From NCBI RefSeq assembly GCF_018780585.1, contig NZ_JADMJL010000055.1, forward strand, positions 1-37,942: 37,942 bases of DNA, written 5' to 3'. Source of the DNA: Methyloversatilis discipulorum (GTDB lineage Bacteria > Pseudomonadota > Gammaproteobacteria > Burkholderiales > Rhodocyclaceae). Below the pieces are notes generated by a model, which worked only from the letters and a program-made list of their open reading frames with translations, ran no database searches and was not told the origin of the DNA. Both the position numbers and the translations under genes were made by a program. This document shows, piece by piece, positions 8,476-17,327 of the stretch (position 1 is its first letter; every line of letters starts with the position of its first letter).

Positions 8476-8704
8476 GGTACGGGCCTTCCGGGTGAGCGGT
8501 GGATGGGCGCACGCAGCGGTGCGTGCCCGCCGGCCGCCGCAGGAATCGGCGATCCGGTGCGCTAAAGATACACGTCCCGGATGACGGCGGTGCGCACAAC
8601 TTTTCCCGCTGCCGAAGAATACCGCCCGCCCGCGCCCGGCAGCGATTGACAGGGCCAGCGTCGCCGACGCAAGGTATGCGCCCCGCGATGCCCCGCCCAC
8701 ACCT

Positions 8705-9823
8705 GTGCTCAGACTTCTCCACACCGCCGACTGGCAGATCGGCCGACAGTACGGACAATTCGACGCCGACGAGGCGGCGCTGCTGGCCGAAGCCCGCATC
8801 ACAGCGGTTGAGCGGCTGGCGGCGCTGGCGACCGAGCAGCGCGTCGATCTGGTGCTGGTCGCCGGCGACGTGTTCGACGCCCAGGGCATCGCCGACAAGA
8901 CGGTGCTGCGGCTGTTCAACGCAATGCGCGGTTACGCCGGTCCGTGGGCCATGATTCCGGGCAATCACGACGCCGCGCTCAGCGAGTCGGTGTGGACACG
9001 CGCGCAGCGCCTCAATGCGGTGCCCGACAACGTGCACCTGTGCCTGCGCCCCGAGCCGCTGCAGTTCGACGGACTGAACGCCGTCGTGCTGCCGGCGCCG
9101 CTGACCCAGCGCCACACCTATAACGACCTGACCGACTGGTTCGCCGCTGCCGAAACGCCGGCCGCTGCGTTCCGCATTGGCATCGCGCACGGGGCGGTGC
9201 AGGGCCTGCTGGCCGAAGGCATCGATTCGGCCAACCCGATTGCCGCTGACCGCGCCGTCCAGGCGCGGCTGGACTATCTCGCGCTCGGCGACTGGCACGG
9301 CTGCCGTCAGGTCGATGCGCGCTGCTGGTACAGCGGCACGCCGGAAACCGACCGCTTCCGCAACAACGATTCCGGCCGCGCGCTCATCGTCGACATCGAT
9401 GCGCCAGGCGCAGTGCCACGGGTGACGCCGGTGGATACCGGCCACTACCGCTGGCGCAGCGAGACCGCGACGCTGCAGGTGGCGAGCGACGTCGATGCGC
9501 TGTGCGCACTGCTCGGCGCGCTCGCAGCGGACGACGTGCTGCAGCTCGACATCGACGGACGCACCGACCTCGACGGTCTGAAGCGCATCGGCGATGCGAT
9601 CACGCAGGCGCGCGGCCGTGCGCGCGCGGTGCTGGCCGAGCTCGACCGCGTGCGCATCGAACCGACCGCCGACGACCTCGAGCGGCTGGCCGCCGAAGGC
9701 TATCTGGGCGAGGTGATCGCCGATCTGCGCGCCGCGCAGGATGGCGCCGACGGCGACACCGCGCGCGACGCGCTGGTACTGCTGGCCGGCCTGCTCGATA
9801 CGCGCCGCGCGGGAGTGGCGCGA
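8705..9823 (+). CDS. SbcD/Mre11-like DNA repair metallophosphoesterase
   Basis: A 373-residue calcineurin-like nuclease of the Mre11/SbcD/YhaO class. The phosphoesterase motifs are HTADWQIG (Asp9), AGDVFD (Asp55), GNHD (86-89), IAHG and LGDWHG. In motif I, where SbcD has D-x-His, this protein has Asp-Trp-Gln, so one metal ligand differs. It starts with GTG at 8705, the first start that gives the conserved N-terminus. Its stop (TGA 9824-9826) overlaps the ATG of the Rad50-like gene, so the two proteins are probably made together as a nuclease-ATPase complex for processing DNA ends. It is not canonical SbcD, being set apart by its C-terminal region and partner. The listed end excludes the overlapping stop codon. 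Confidence 0.88.
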
Positions 9824-12462
9824 TGAAGATCAGCCGCCTGCGCGTCGACCAGTTCCGCCGCTTCCGCCAGCCCTTCGAACTGCGCGACTTCGACCCCGGA
9901 CTCAATCTGTTCGCCGGTCCCAACGAAGCCGGCAAGAGCACGCTGGTCGCCGCGCTGCGCGCCGCCTTCTTCGAGCGCCACCGCTCCGGTACGGTCGAGC
10001 ATCTGCGCCCGTGGGGCGACGCCAGTGCCGCGCCCGAAGTCGAACTCGATTTCGAACTCGACGGCACGCCCTGCCGCCTGAGCAAGCGCTTCCTCGGCAA
10101 GAAGCGCTGCACGCTGCAGTTCGGCACGCGCACGCTGGACGGCACCGAGGCCGAGGACTTCATCGCCGAACAGCTCGGCTTCGCCTTCGCCGCCAAAGGG
10201 TCGAGCAAGGCCGAGCACTGGGGCATTCCCGGCCTGCTGTGGATGGAACAGGGCAGCGCGCAGGACATCCGCGCTGCCGTCACGCATGCCACCGATCACC
10301 TGCGCACGGCGCTGAACGCGTCGCTCGGCGAGATCGCCGGCGGCGACGGCGACGACGTGACGAACGAGGTGGAACGGCTGCGCAACGAATTGCTGACGCC
10401 GTCCTCCGACCGTCCGCGCGGCGCCTATGCCGAGGCACTGCAGGCCGAGCAGTCGCTGCGCGAAGCGCTGGCGAAAGTGGACGACGATCTGCTCGCCTTC
10501 CGCCAGAAGGTGGACCGGCTGGCGCAACTGCGCCGCGAGCACGACGCCGACGCCGCACAACGGCCGTGGGAGGACTTGCGCGCACGTGCCGCCGCCGCCG
10601 CCACGGCACTGCGCGAGGCGCAGTCGCTGCAGGAACGGCTGCTCGTCGAGAAGCGCTCGGCGCACTCGCTGGCCGAGCGGGCCGATCTGTTGCGCCAGCA
10701 GCTCGACCGCTGGGCGGCCGAGGCGAGCGACGCACAGTCGCGTGCCGAGGCCGTGACAACCGCGCAGCGCGCGCTCGACGACGCACTCGCGCTCGCCGCG
10801 CCCTGGCAGCAGCGCGAACGCGATGCGCAGACGCAACACGACGCTGCCCGCCGTACGCTGGCGCTGGCGCGCGCACGCGACAACCGGCGCGCGCTGGTGC
10901 GCGATCTGGACGAACTCCGCCACAAGGGCGAAACGCTGGCCGCCACGCTGGCGCAGGCCGAAGCCGAACAGGCGCGCCAGCTTGCCCTGCAGGCCGAAGT
11001 GGCGGCCCTCGAAATCAGGGCCGGCGATCTGAACGCACTGCGCGATCAGGCGCGGCAGCTGCGCGAACTGGACATCCGGCGCACGGCGATCGCCACCCGG
11101 CTGCGCTTCGCACTCGAAGCCGGACGCGAACTGCGCATCGGCGACGCCGTGCTCAGCGGCGACGGCGAGCGCCTGCTGCTCGACGCCACCACGCTGACGC
11201 TGCCCGGCTACGGCCGGCTGCGCATCGAACCGGGCGGCGGCGACCTCGCCGCGCTGGCGCGCGAAGCGGCCGAACTGCAGGACCGCCACGCCAGTGCGCT
11301 GGCCCGGCTCGGCCTCGCCTCGCTCGACGCCGCCGAGGCACGACAGCAGCAGCACGCGCACAAGCTGTCCGACCTGAAGGCGGCGCAGGCGACGCTGAAA
11401 GCGCTGGCGCCACAGGGCGTCGATGCGCTGCGCGCCGAAGGCGCCGCGCTCGCCGGCCGTGCGGCCGAACTGAGGCAGCGACTGACGGCGCAGGCGGAAG
11501 AAGGCGACGACGCGCTGCCGCCGGTCGCCGAGGCCGAGGCGGCCGAAGACACCGCGCGTCGCGCGCTGGCCGAGGCAACGCGTCGCCTGGCCGACGCGCG
11601 CAATGGCTGCACCGCGGCGCAGGCAGCGCTGGACGCTGCGCAACGCGAACTGATCGCAGCCCGAGCCCGGCTCGACGACCCGGCGCGCGCGCAGCAACTG
11701 GCCGACACCCGCATCGCGCTGACGGACGCACTGGCGCAGCAGGAAGCGGCCGCGCTGCGCATCGACGAACTCGCGCGCCAGCTCGACGCCGCCCGCCCGC
11801 AGGCACTGGCGCAGGACGTCGAGCGCTACACGCGCAGCGCCGAGCAGATCGAGCGCAGCTTCGCGCAGCGGCGCGACGCGCTCACCGTGCTCGAAGTCGA
11901 ACTGCAGGCGGCCGGCGCACAGGGCCTGGACGAACGCCGCGCCGCGCTGGCGCGCGACCACGCCGCCGCCGAGCGCCGCGCCGGCCAGCTGGCGCGGCGG
12001 GCCGGCGCGCTCGACCTGCTACTGCGCAAGCTTCGCGACAAGCGACACGCGTTGACGCAGCGGCTGCAGGCGCCGCTGCAGGCACATCTGAACCATTACC
12101 TCGGCCTGCTCTTCCCGGGTGCGCGCATCACGCTCGACGACAGCCTGAGCCCCGGCCCGCTGACGCGCGACAGCGCCGGCGGCAGCGAAAGCGGCGAGGT
12201 CGACGCACTGAGCTTCGGCGCGCGCGAACAGATGGGCGTGATCGCCCGCCTCGCCTATGCCGATCTGCTGAAGGAAGCCGGCAAGCCGACGCTGCTCATC
12301 CTCGACGACGCGCTGGTGCACAGCGACGACGCGCGGCTGGAGCGCATGAAGCGCGTGCTGTTCGACGCCGCGCAGCGTCACCAGGTGCTGCTGTTCACCT
12401 GTCATCCGGACAAGTGGCGCGACATGGGCGTGCCGGTGCGCACACTGGAGGCGGCTTTGTAA
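9823..12462 (+). CDS. SbcC/Rad50/YhaN-like coiled-coil ATPase
   Basis: An 879-residue SMC-like ATPase. Walker A GPNEAGKST is at residues 32-40, the signature-like LSFGAREQ is near 796-803, and Walker B LILDDAL ends in Asp828-Asp829. Between them are two long Ala/Arg/Glu/Gln-rich coiled-coil arms. Rad50 and SbcC place a CxxC zinc hook at the coil apex. I find no CxxC in the coil; the middle (about 427-475) instead looks like a small beta-rich insert (GDAVLSGDGERLLLDAT...). This agrees with the YhaN-type class (COG4717-like) rather than true SbcC. The ATG at 9823 overlaps the stop of the nuclease gene as ATGA, which makes a two-subunit complex very likely. Alanine and arginine richness makes the opposite strand look open; that is composition only. 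Confidence 0.88.
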   Translation: MKISRLRVDQFRRFRQPFELRDFDPGLNLFAGPNEAGKSTLVAALRAAFFERHRSGTVEHLRPWGDASAAPEVELDFELDGTPCRLSKRFLGKKRCTLQFGTRTLDGTEAEDFIAEQLGFAFAAKGSSKAEHWGIPGLLWMEQGSAQDIRAAVTHATDHLRTALNASLGEIAGGDGDDVTNEVERLRNELLTPSSDRPRGAYAEALQAEQSLREALAKVDDDLLAFRQKVDRLAQLRREHDADAAQRPWEDLRARAAAAATALREAQSLQERLLVEKRSAHSLAERADLLRQQLDRWAAEASDAQSRAEAVTTAQRALDDALALAAPWQQRERDAQTQHDAARRTLALARARDNRRALVRDLDELRHKGETLAATLAQAEAEQARQLALQAEVAALEIRAGDLNALRDQARQLRELDIRRTAIATRLRFALEAGRELRIGDAVLSGDGERLLLDATTLTLPGYGRLRIEPGGGDLAALAREAAELQDRHASALARLGLASLDAAEARQQQHAHKLSDLKAAQATLKALAPQGVDALRAEGAALAGRAAELRQRLTAQAEEGDDALPPVAEAEAAEDTARRALAEATRRLADARNGCTAAQAALDAAQRELIAARARLDDPARAQQLADTRIALTDALAQQEAAALRIDELARQLDAARPQALAQDVERYTRSAEQIERSFAQRRDALTVLEVELQAAGAQGLDERRAALARDHAAAERRAGQLARRAGALDLLLRKLRDKRHALTQRLQAPLQAHLNHYLGLLFPGARITLDDSLSPGPLTRDSAGGSESGEVDALSFGAREQMGVIARLAYADLLKEAGKPTLLILDDALVHSDDARLERMKRVLFDAAQRHQVLLFTCHPDKWRDMGVPVRTLEAAL

Positions 12463-12547
12463 GCGGGGTTTGCCTCAACGGCCGACGGCGGAACTGCATG
12501 CGCGGCGCCGGATCGGAGCAGCATTGCCGCCAACCGACGGAGTGCCG

Positions 12548-13495
12548 ATGAATCCCGACAACGCCCTGCTCACCATTGCCCTGTTCGCCGCCTTCGCCGA
12601 CGGCGTCAAGGACGACCGCGAGCGCGACCACGTACGCCGTTTTGCCGACTCGCTCGGCACGCAGGCGCCCGACCTGCCGCGTCTCTACCAGGACGTGCTG
12701 CTCAAGCGGGTGACCTTGCGCGACGCGACCTCGGCGCTGGAAGACCTCGGCCAGCGCCAGTTCGCCTACGAAATGGCGCTGTGCATCTGCGACGCCGACG
12801 GTCGCCAGTGCGACACCGAACGCGCCTTCCTCGCCGACCTGAAGCGTCAGCTCTGTCTCGACGGCGACGCGCAGGTGGCCGACGCCGAAAGCAAGGCCGA
12901 CGCGCTGGCCGACCTCGACGCGTACGCACCCGCCACGATCGCTGCCTCCACAACGCTCGCTGCCGCGCAGCCGGCGCCGTCGGACGCCGAACTCGACAAG
13001 ACCATCCTGAATTACGCCATCCTCAACGGCGCGCTCGAACTGCTGCCGCAGACCTGGGCCTCGGTCGCCATCATTCCGCTGCAGATCAAGATGGTCTATC
13101 GCATCGGCCGCGCGCACGGCTACGAACTCGATCAAGGGCACATCAAGGAATTCCTCGCCACGGTCGGCGTTGGCCTCACCTCGCAATACCTGGAGCAGTT
13201 CGGCCGCAAGCTGCTGGGCGGCCTGCTCGGCAAGATGGCCGGCAAGACCGTCGGCGGTCTCGGCCGCGCCGCCACCGGCATGGCCTTCTCGTTCGCCAGC
13301 ACCTACGCGCTCGGTCACATCGCCAAACGCTATTACGCCGGCGGCCGGCAGATGAGCGCAGCGGCGCTGCAACAGGGCTTCCAGCAGATGCTGGAACCGG
13401 CGAAGAAACTGCAGGCCGACTACCTGCCGCAGATGCGCCAGCGTGCAACCGGCCTGGACGCCGCGCAGATCATGACGATGGTGCGTGGCGGCTGA
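12548..13495 (+). CDS. TerB-like / DUF697 domain protein
   Basis: A 315-residue protein. Residues 1 to ~110 resemble a TerB-like helical domain (LLTIALFAAFADGVKDDRER, an acidic helix repeat). From about residue 145 the sequence matches DUF697, a membrane-associated helical domain often fused to small GTPases (LQIKMVYRIGRAHGYEL, then Gly/Ala-rich hydrophobic helices). No GTPase domain is present. The ATG at 12548 is used; the frame opens at 12470 but the added residues are Arg-rich and unlike protein. It lies 85 bases after the Rad50-like gene on the same strand and may be co-transcribed, although no functional link is established. Function is unknown. Confidence 0.75.
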   Translation: MNPDNALLTIALFAAFADGVKDDRERDHVRRFADSLGTQAPDLPRLYQDVLLKRVTLRDATSALEDLGQRQFAYEMALCICDADGRQCDTERAFLADLKRQLCLDGDAQVADAESKADALADLDAYAPATIAASTTLAAAQPAPSDAELDKTILNYAILNGALELLPQTWASVAIIPLQIKMVYRIGRAHGYELDQGHIKEFLATVGVGLTSQYLEQFGRKLLGGLLGKMAGKTVGGLGRAATGMAFSFASTYALGHIAKRYYAGGRQMSAAALQQGFQQMLEPAKKLQADYLPQMRQRATGLDAAQIMTMVRGG

Positions 13496-13510
13496 GCGCG
13501 ACCGGCCGGT

Positions 13511-13574
13511 TTGCGCTGGCGCAACGGCTCCGACGCAACGGCAGTGCACAATGACGGCCCCCGCAGTCCGCGGG
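13511..13574 (+). terminator. Two small hairpins after the TerB/DUF697 gene
   Basis: TTGCGC-TG-GCGCAA (13511-13524) is a perfect 14-base palindrome. CCCGC-agtcc-GCGGG (13560-13574) is a second hairpin. No T-run follows either one, so an intrinsic terminator is only weakly supported. They may simply reduce read-through or be chance structure in GC-rich DNA. Confidence 0.25.
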
Positions 13575-13602
13575 CGATAAACCGATCATGAATGGGTAGG
13601 CC

Positions 13603-13941
13603 GTGAGTTCACTTCCGAAATGTCCGCAGTGCAGTTCCGAATACACCTACGAGGACGGCAGCATGTACGTCTGTCCGGAATGCGCGCACGAGTGGCCGCA
13701 GCGGGCCGCCGAAGCCACCGATCAGGCGCGCGTCGTGAAGGACGCCTACGGCAACGTGCTGACCGACGGCGACAGCGTCACGCTGATCAAGGACCTGAAG
13801 GTGAAGGGCTCGTCGTCGGTGCTGAAGGTGGGCACCAAGGTGAAGTCCATCCGCCTGGTCGAGGGTGACCACGACATCGACTGCCGCATCGACGGCTTCG
13901 GCGCGATGCAGCTGAAGTCGGAGTTCGTGAAGAAGGTCTGA
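13603..13941 (+). CDS. yjdM: YjdM/PhnA family zinc-ribbon protein
   Basis: A 112-residue protein matching YjdM (formerly PhnA). The N-terminal zinc ribbon has Cys7-x2-Cys10 and Cys24-x2-Cys27 (CPQC, CPEC). The PhnA-like C-terminal domain follows ([26 protein letters not shown]... ending LKSEFVKK). Despite the old gene name it is not a phosphonate-degrading enzyme and its role is unclear. The GTG at 13603 is the start that gives the conserved SLPKCPQC beginning; a weak GGGTAGG site lies a few bases upstream. It stands alone between the TerB-like gene and the GGDEF-EAL gene. Confidence 0.9.
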   Translation: MSSLPKCPQCSSEYTYEDGSMYVCPECAHEWPQRAAEATDQARVVKDAYGNVLTDGDSVTLIKDLKVKGSSSVLKVGTKVKSIRLVEGDHDIDCRIDGFGAMQLKSEFVKKV

Positions 13942-14015
13942 ACCGCACCTCAGCCAGCATTCCTCGCGCTCGCCGGCCCGTGACCGGCGCCTCACTGCGC
14001 GCTGTCGGCGGTCTG

Positions 14016-14021
14016 TAGAAT
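14016..14021 (+). promoter_or_regulatory. Possible -10 element (TAGAAT) for the GGDEF-EAL transcript
   Basis: TAGAAT at 14016-14021, preceded directly by TG, is the best -10 match in the gap between yjdM and the GGDEF-EAL gene. There is no good -35 hexamer 16-18 bases upstream. If used, the transcript would begin near 14027, about 52 bases before the leader ATG. Confidence 0.3.
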
Positions 14022-14078
14022 CCGCAACGGTCATCCAGCCGGCAAAGCCCGGCCTACGGCGATGTCGCGGGAGGAGTG

Positions 14079-14138
14079 ATGCAGACCTGTTCATCGGCAA
14101 CACCGCGCACGGTGCCGTATGGGGTGTTGCCGTCTTGA
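14079..14138 (+). CDS. 19-residue leader peptide ORF ahead of the GGDEF-EAL gene
   Basis: ATG at 14079 follows GGGAGGAG (14069-14076), a strong but closely spaced ribosome site. The ORF encodes MQTCSSATPRTVPYGVLPS and its TGA (14136-14138) overlaps the TTG start of the GGDEF-EAL gene as TTGA. The main gene has no ribosome site of its own and no ATG or GTG upstream in frame that I can find. The likely arrangement is therefore translation of the leader followed by re-initiation. The leader runs through a hairpin (14095-14132). The peptide resembles nothing I recognise and the coding claim is inference. Confidence 0.45.
   Translation: MQTCSSATPRTVPYGVLPS
14095..14132 (+). promoter_or_regulatory. 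Perfect 10-bp inverted repeat just before the GGDEF-EAL start
   Basis: CGGCAACACC at 14095-14104 is the exact reverse complement of GGTGTTGCCG at 14123-14132, with an 18-base loop. In RNA this hairpin ends two bases before the TTG start at 14135 and would hide the initiation region. Ribosomes translating the leader ORF would open it. No T-run follows, so it is not an intrinsic terminator. Confidence 0.55.
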
Positions 14139-16543
14139 GCCTGCGAGCCCGCATCCTGGCGCTGGTGTTCGCGTCGTCGTTGCTGCCGCTGCTGGTCGTT
14201 TTCTGGACACTGCTCGAAAGCCGCGAGGCCGCCATCGATCAGGCGCGCGAACGAGTCGGCACGCGGGCTTCGCAGCTGGCCGGCGAACTGGACGACAAGG
14301 TGTCCGGTACCGCGCAGCTGCTGTTCGGTCTGTCGCGCGTCGCCCAGGTCGGCCGAACCGACAAGGCGGCCTGTTCCGATTTCCTCGCCGCCGTACTGGA
14401 CGAACACCCGCAGTACACCGGTCTGCTCACCATCCAGCCCGACGGCAATATGTTCTGCGATTCGCTGCGGACCGGGCGCACATTGAACGTGAGCGACCGC
14501 GCTTACTTCCGCCGCGCGCTGGACGCTCCGGGCGTCGTCGTCGAACCCGTCATAGGGCGGCTCACCGGCAAGGGCGTGCTGCAGATCGCCTATCCGGCCC
14601 GCTCGGCCGACCGCACCCTGCGATACATCCTTCTTGCCTCGCTCAATATGGACGAGTTCGGGCGCCGCGCCGCGGCGTCGCTGCCCTACGCCAGGATGAA
14701 CCTGCAACTGTGGAACGCAGATGGCAGCCTCGTGATGGACTACCCCGGTGACGGGGCGGCGAAGCGGGTGGCGGGCACGGCGGAACGGACCTTCGTGCTC
14801 GGCGACGCGCGCAACCGCATCGCTGTCGTGAGCGGAGAGGGCGGCCGGCGGTTGTGGGCATCGACGCCACTGTCGCACAGTGCCGGCGCCGGCATGCGCA
14901 TTGCGCTGAGCGTGCCCGAGGCGGAACTCGGGCGGGTGGCGGACGAACAGTTCCGGCAGGCAATACACGGTCTGATTCCGTTCGCCCTTTTGATGGTCGG
15001 CGGCGCCGTCCTGCTCGGAGAGTTCGCGTTGCGGCGGCAGACACAACGTCTGGCACGGGCGATCGCCCGCCTGGATCAGGGCAACTACGACGAACCGATC
15101 GGTGCGCCGTATCCGCGCGGCGAGTTCGGCGTGGTCATGAGCGCGCTCGACCGGATGGGCCGCTCGTTGAGCGAGCAGCGCGACGAGATCCGCCGCAATA
15201 CCGAAGCGCTCGAACGTCAGGCCACGATAGATCCACTGACCGGACTCGCCAACCGCACCTTGCTGAACGATCGCCTGGAGCAGGCGCTGATACACGCACG
15301 CCGCGCCGGGCGCAGCGTTGCCGTGATGCTGCTGGATCTCGACCGCTTCAAGACGGTGAACGACAGCCTCGGTCACCGGCGGGGCGATGAGCTGCTGCAG
15401 TGCGTCGCCGCTCGGCTGCAGGCGAGCGTGCGCGAGGGCGATACGGTAGCGCGGCTGGGTGGCGATGAATTCGTCGTCGTGCTGAACGATCTGTTCGGCA
15501 CCACCGACCTCGCGCCGATCGCGCAGAAGGTGCTGGATGCACTGTCCGCGCCGGTCGAGATTGAGGCACACCGGCTGTCGGTGGCGGCCAGCATCGGCAT
15601 CGCGGCCTTCCCCGACGATGGCACCAGTCCCGAGCAACTGCTGCAGCATGCGGATACCGCGATGTACCGCGCCAAGTCGGGCGGTGGCAGTACGGTGGCC
15701 TTCTTCTCACCGGACATGATGCAGGCATCGGTCGAACGGCTGCGCATTGAAGCGGGCTTGCGACGCGCGCTGGAGGAGGGCGAATTCGTGCTTCATTACC
15801 AGCCCATCGTCGATGCGCAAAGCGGCCGCGTCTGCGCGGCCGAAGCGCTGATCCGGTGGAGCGATCCGCAATTCGGCGCAGTGCCGCCGGTCGCCTTCAT
15901 CGGCGTTGCCGAAGAGACCGGCCTGATCGTGCCCATCGGCGAATGGGTGCTGCACACGGCCTGCGCCCAGACGGTCGCCTGGCAGAAGCAAGGGTTGGGC
16001 GACATTCCGGTTGCAGTCAATCTGTCGCCGCGTCAGTTCGGCGCACCGGCACTCGATCGCACGATTGCGCGTGCGATGGCGCAGACCGGCTGTCCCGCCT
16101 CGCTGCTGCATCTGGAAATCACCGAAAGCACGCTGATCGTACAACCGGATGCGGCGATGAGCGCGCTGGACCGGCTCAGCGCACTTGGCGTCGGCATCTC
16201 GATCGACGATTTCGGTACTGGCTACTCCTCGCTGAGCCGCCTGAAGGAACTGCCGGTCAACCGGCTGAAGATCGATCGAGCCTTCGTCAAGGAGATCGAG
16301 CGCGACGACAGTGACCGCATCATTGTCGAGGTGATCGTCATGCTGGCCAAGAAGCTCGGCCTCCACACCGTCGCGGAGGGTGTGGAGACTGCCGAGCAGC
16401 GCGCCTACCTGGAAACGCTGGGCTGCGACGAACTCCAGGGCTACCTGTTCTCCCGACCCTGCACGGCGGCGGCCTTTGAACATATCCTGCGCGAGCGGCG
16501 GGACTGCGGTTACCCGACAACTGAAGAACTTGTCGAGCGCTGA
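14135..16543 (+). CDS. Membrane GGDEF-EAL protein (c-di-GMP synthesis and/or breakdown)
   Basis: An 802-residue c-di-GMP enzyme. A transmembrane helix at about residues 5-27 is followed by a periplasmic sensor of roughly 250 residues (dCache/CHASE-like), a second helix near 280-300 and a HAMP-like linker. GGDEF is intact at 442-446 with an RxxD inhibitory site (REGD, 433-436). The EAL domain has its signature Glu570-Ala-Leu and the DDFGTGYSSL motif. Both domains therefore look catalytically competent; the net direction cannot be told from sequence. The start is TTG at 14135, overlapping the leader ORF stop. The frame is open upstream but contains no better start codon. The gene converges with the secreted-protein genes, 18 bases away. 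Confidence 0.93.
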   Translation: MSLRARILALVFASSLLPLLVVFWTLLESREAAIDQARERVGTRASQLAGELDDKVSGTAQLLFGLSRVAQVGRTDKAACSDFLAAVLDEHPQYTGLLTIQPDGNMFCDSLRTGRTLNVSDRAYFRRALDAPGVVVEPVIGRLTGKGVLQIAYPARSADRTLRYILLASLNMDEFGRRAAASLPYARMNLQLWNADGSLVMDYPGDGAAKRVAGTAERTFVLGDARNRIAVVSGEGGRRLWASTPLSHSAGAGMRIALSVPEAELGRVADEQFRQAIHGLIPFALLMVGGAVLLGEFALRRQTQRLARAIARLDQGNYDEPIGAPYPRGEFGVVMSALDRMGRSLSEQRDEIRRNTEALERQATIDPLTGLANRTLLNDRLEQALIHARRAGRSVAVMLLDLDRFKTVNDSLGHRRGDELLQCVAARLQASVREGDTVARLGGDEFVVVLNDLFGTTDLAPIAQKVLDALSAPVEIEAHRLSVAASIGIAAFPDDGTSPEQLLQHADTAMYRAKSGGGSTVAFFSPDMMQASVERLRIEAGLRRALEEGEFVLHYQPIVDAQSGRVCAAEALIRWSDPQFGAVPPVAFIGVAEETGLIVPIGEWVLHTACAQTVAWQKQGLGDIPVAVNLSPRQFGAPALDRTIARAMAQTGCPASLLHLEITESTLIVQPDAAMSALDRLSALGVGISIDDFGTGYSSLSRLKELPVNRLKIDRAFVKEIERDDSDRIIVEVIVMLAKKLGLHTVAEGVETAEQRAYLETLGCDELQGYLFSRPCTAAAFEHILRERRDCGYPTTEELVER

Positions 16544-16561
16544 CCCTCCGCGCAGCCATCT

Positions 16562-17314
16562 TCAGAAGCGCTCCACCTCGACTTTCACGTCGTCGATCGC
16601 CAGACCGTGATCGAAGCTGTAGTGGTTGCGCACCGCCCAGCGCAGCCACAGGCGGCCGCCGGCCGTCCATGCCGGCGTGATGATGCCGCCGAGCGCCTGT
16701 TTCGCCAGCGGGTCGCGGCCGAAGACCGGTGCGCCGCTCGGTGTCACGATCAGCGGCGACGGCGATTCGAAGTCGAAGCCGGCGCCCGGGCGCACCCAGT
16801 CGACATGGCCGAATTCCTCGCCGACGCCGTACTCGAACACCAGCACGTTCAGGTCGTCGCTGGCGCCCTGCCGCCACTGCTGGCCTTCGAACGCGACGCG
16901 CACCGCGTCGATGGTGCGCGCACCTGCGTTGCGGAAGGACACGACGATGTAGCCCGCGAGCTGACCGGAGGCAGGCGTGCCGAAGTAGCTGCCGCCGGTG
17001 CCGACCGCGCCGAGCGCGCGGTTGCTGTCGCCTTCGAGGCCGTAGCTGTAGAAGCTGCCGCCGGCATCGTCACCGGTATCGCCGCGGTAGGTCGGCGTCA
17101 CCAGCGGCTGTTCGACGAAGTTGAGCAGGCGCCAGCCGGGCAGCGTGTCGTTGTCGCGCCAGTCGAAGGCGCGGCTGGTGGCGCCCAGCGTGTCGAAGTC
17201 CTGCACGTAGACGAAGTGCCCGCTGGCGTCCGGCGCCACCGCGATGTCGGCCATGGCCGGCAGCGCAGCGGCGCCGAGTGCGGCGGCGAGCAGGCAAGCG
17301 CGTATCGAAATCAT
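16562..17314 (-). CDS. Secreted protein, paralogue of the adjacent PEP-CTERM protein without its anchor
   Basis: A 250-residue exported protein with a clear signal peptide (ISIRACLLAAALGAAALPAMA). The mature part shares a backbone with the upstream neighbour: a V/FxxDFDTL segment, a GWxLxxF block, GGSFYSYGLEGDSNRALGA, YFGTPASGQLAGY, and DHGLAIDDVKVEV near the end. It stops there, at the position where the neighbour continues into its PEP-CTERM tail, so this copy should be released rather than anchored. The ATG at 17314 is chosen; GTG at 17320 is a 2-residue longer option. It lies 13 bases after the PEP-CTERM gene, in the same operon. The function is unknown. A tandem duplication with loss (or gain) of the sorting signal is inferred. 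Confidence 0.82.
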   Translation of the reverse strand: MISIRACLLAAALGAAALPAMADIAVAPDASGHFVYVQDFDTLGATSRAFDWRDNDTLPGWRLLNFVEQPLVTPTYRGDTGDDAGGSFYSYGLEGDSNRALGAVGTGGSYFGTPASGQLAGYIVVSFRNAGARTIDAVRVAFEGQQWRQGASDDLNVLVFEYGVGEEFGHVDWVRPGAGFDFESPSPLIVTPSGAPVFGRDPLAKQALGGIITPAWTAGGRLWLRWAVRNHYSFDHGLAIDDVKVEVERF

Positions 17315-17327
17315 CGCCACCGTCCGC

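Noticed and set aside
8646-8651. TTGACA upstream of the Mre11-like gene as a promoter -35
   Set aside because: A perfect hexamer, but no acceptable -10 lies 16-19 bases downstream; the best candidate, GTATGC, is 22 bases away.
9700-11961. 753-codon minus-strand frame and a long plus-strand +1 frame across the Rad50-like gene
   Set aside because: Both are low-complexity Arg/Ala/Gln shadows of a coiled-coil gene rich in GCG/CGC codons.
14027-14078. c-di-GMP-I (GEMM) riboswitch upstream of the GGDEF-EAL gene
   Set aside because: GCAAAGCC followed by CGGCCTA resembles part of the GEMM core, and the gene is a plausible target. The 5' half, the GNRA hairpin and the second paired arm cannot be found; the bases fold instead as two small local hairpins. 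A covariance search with the GEMM-I model would settle it.
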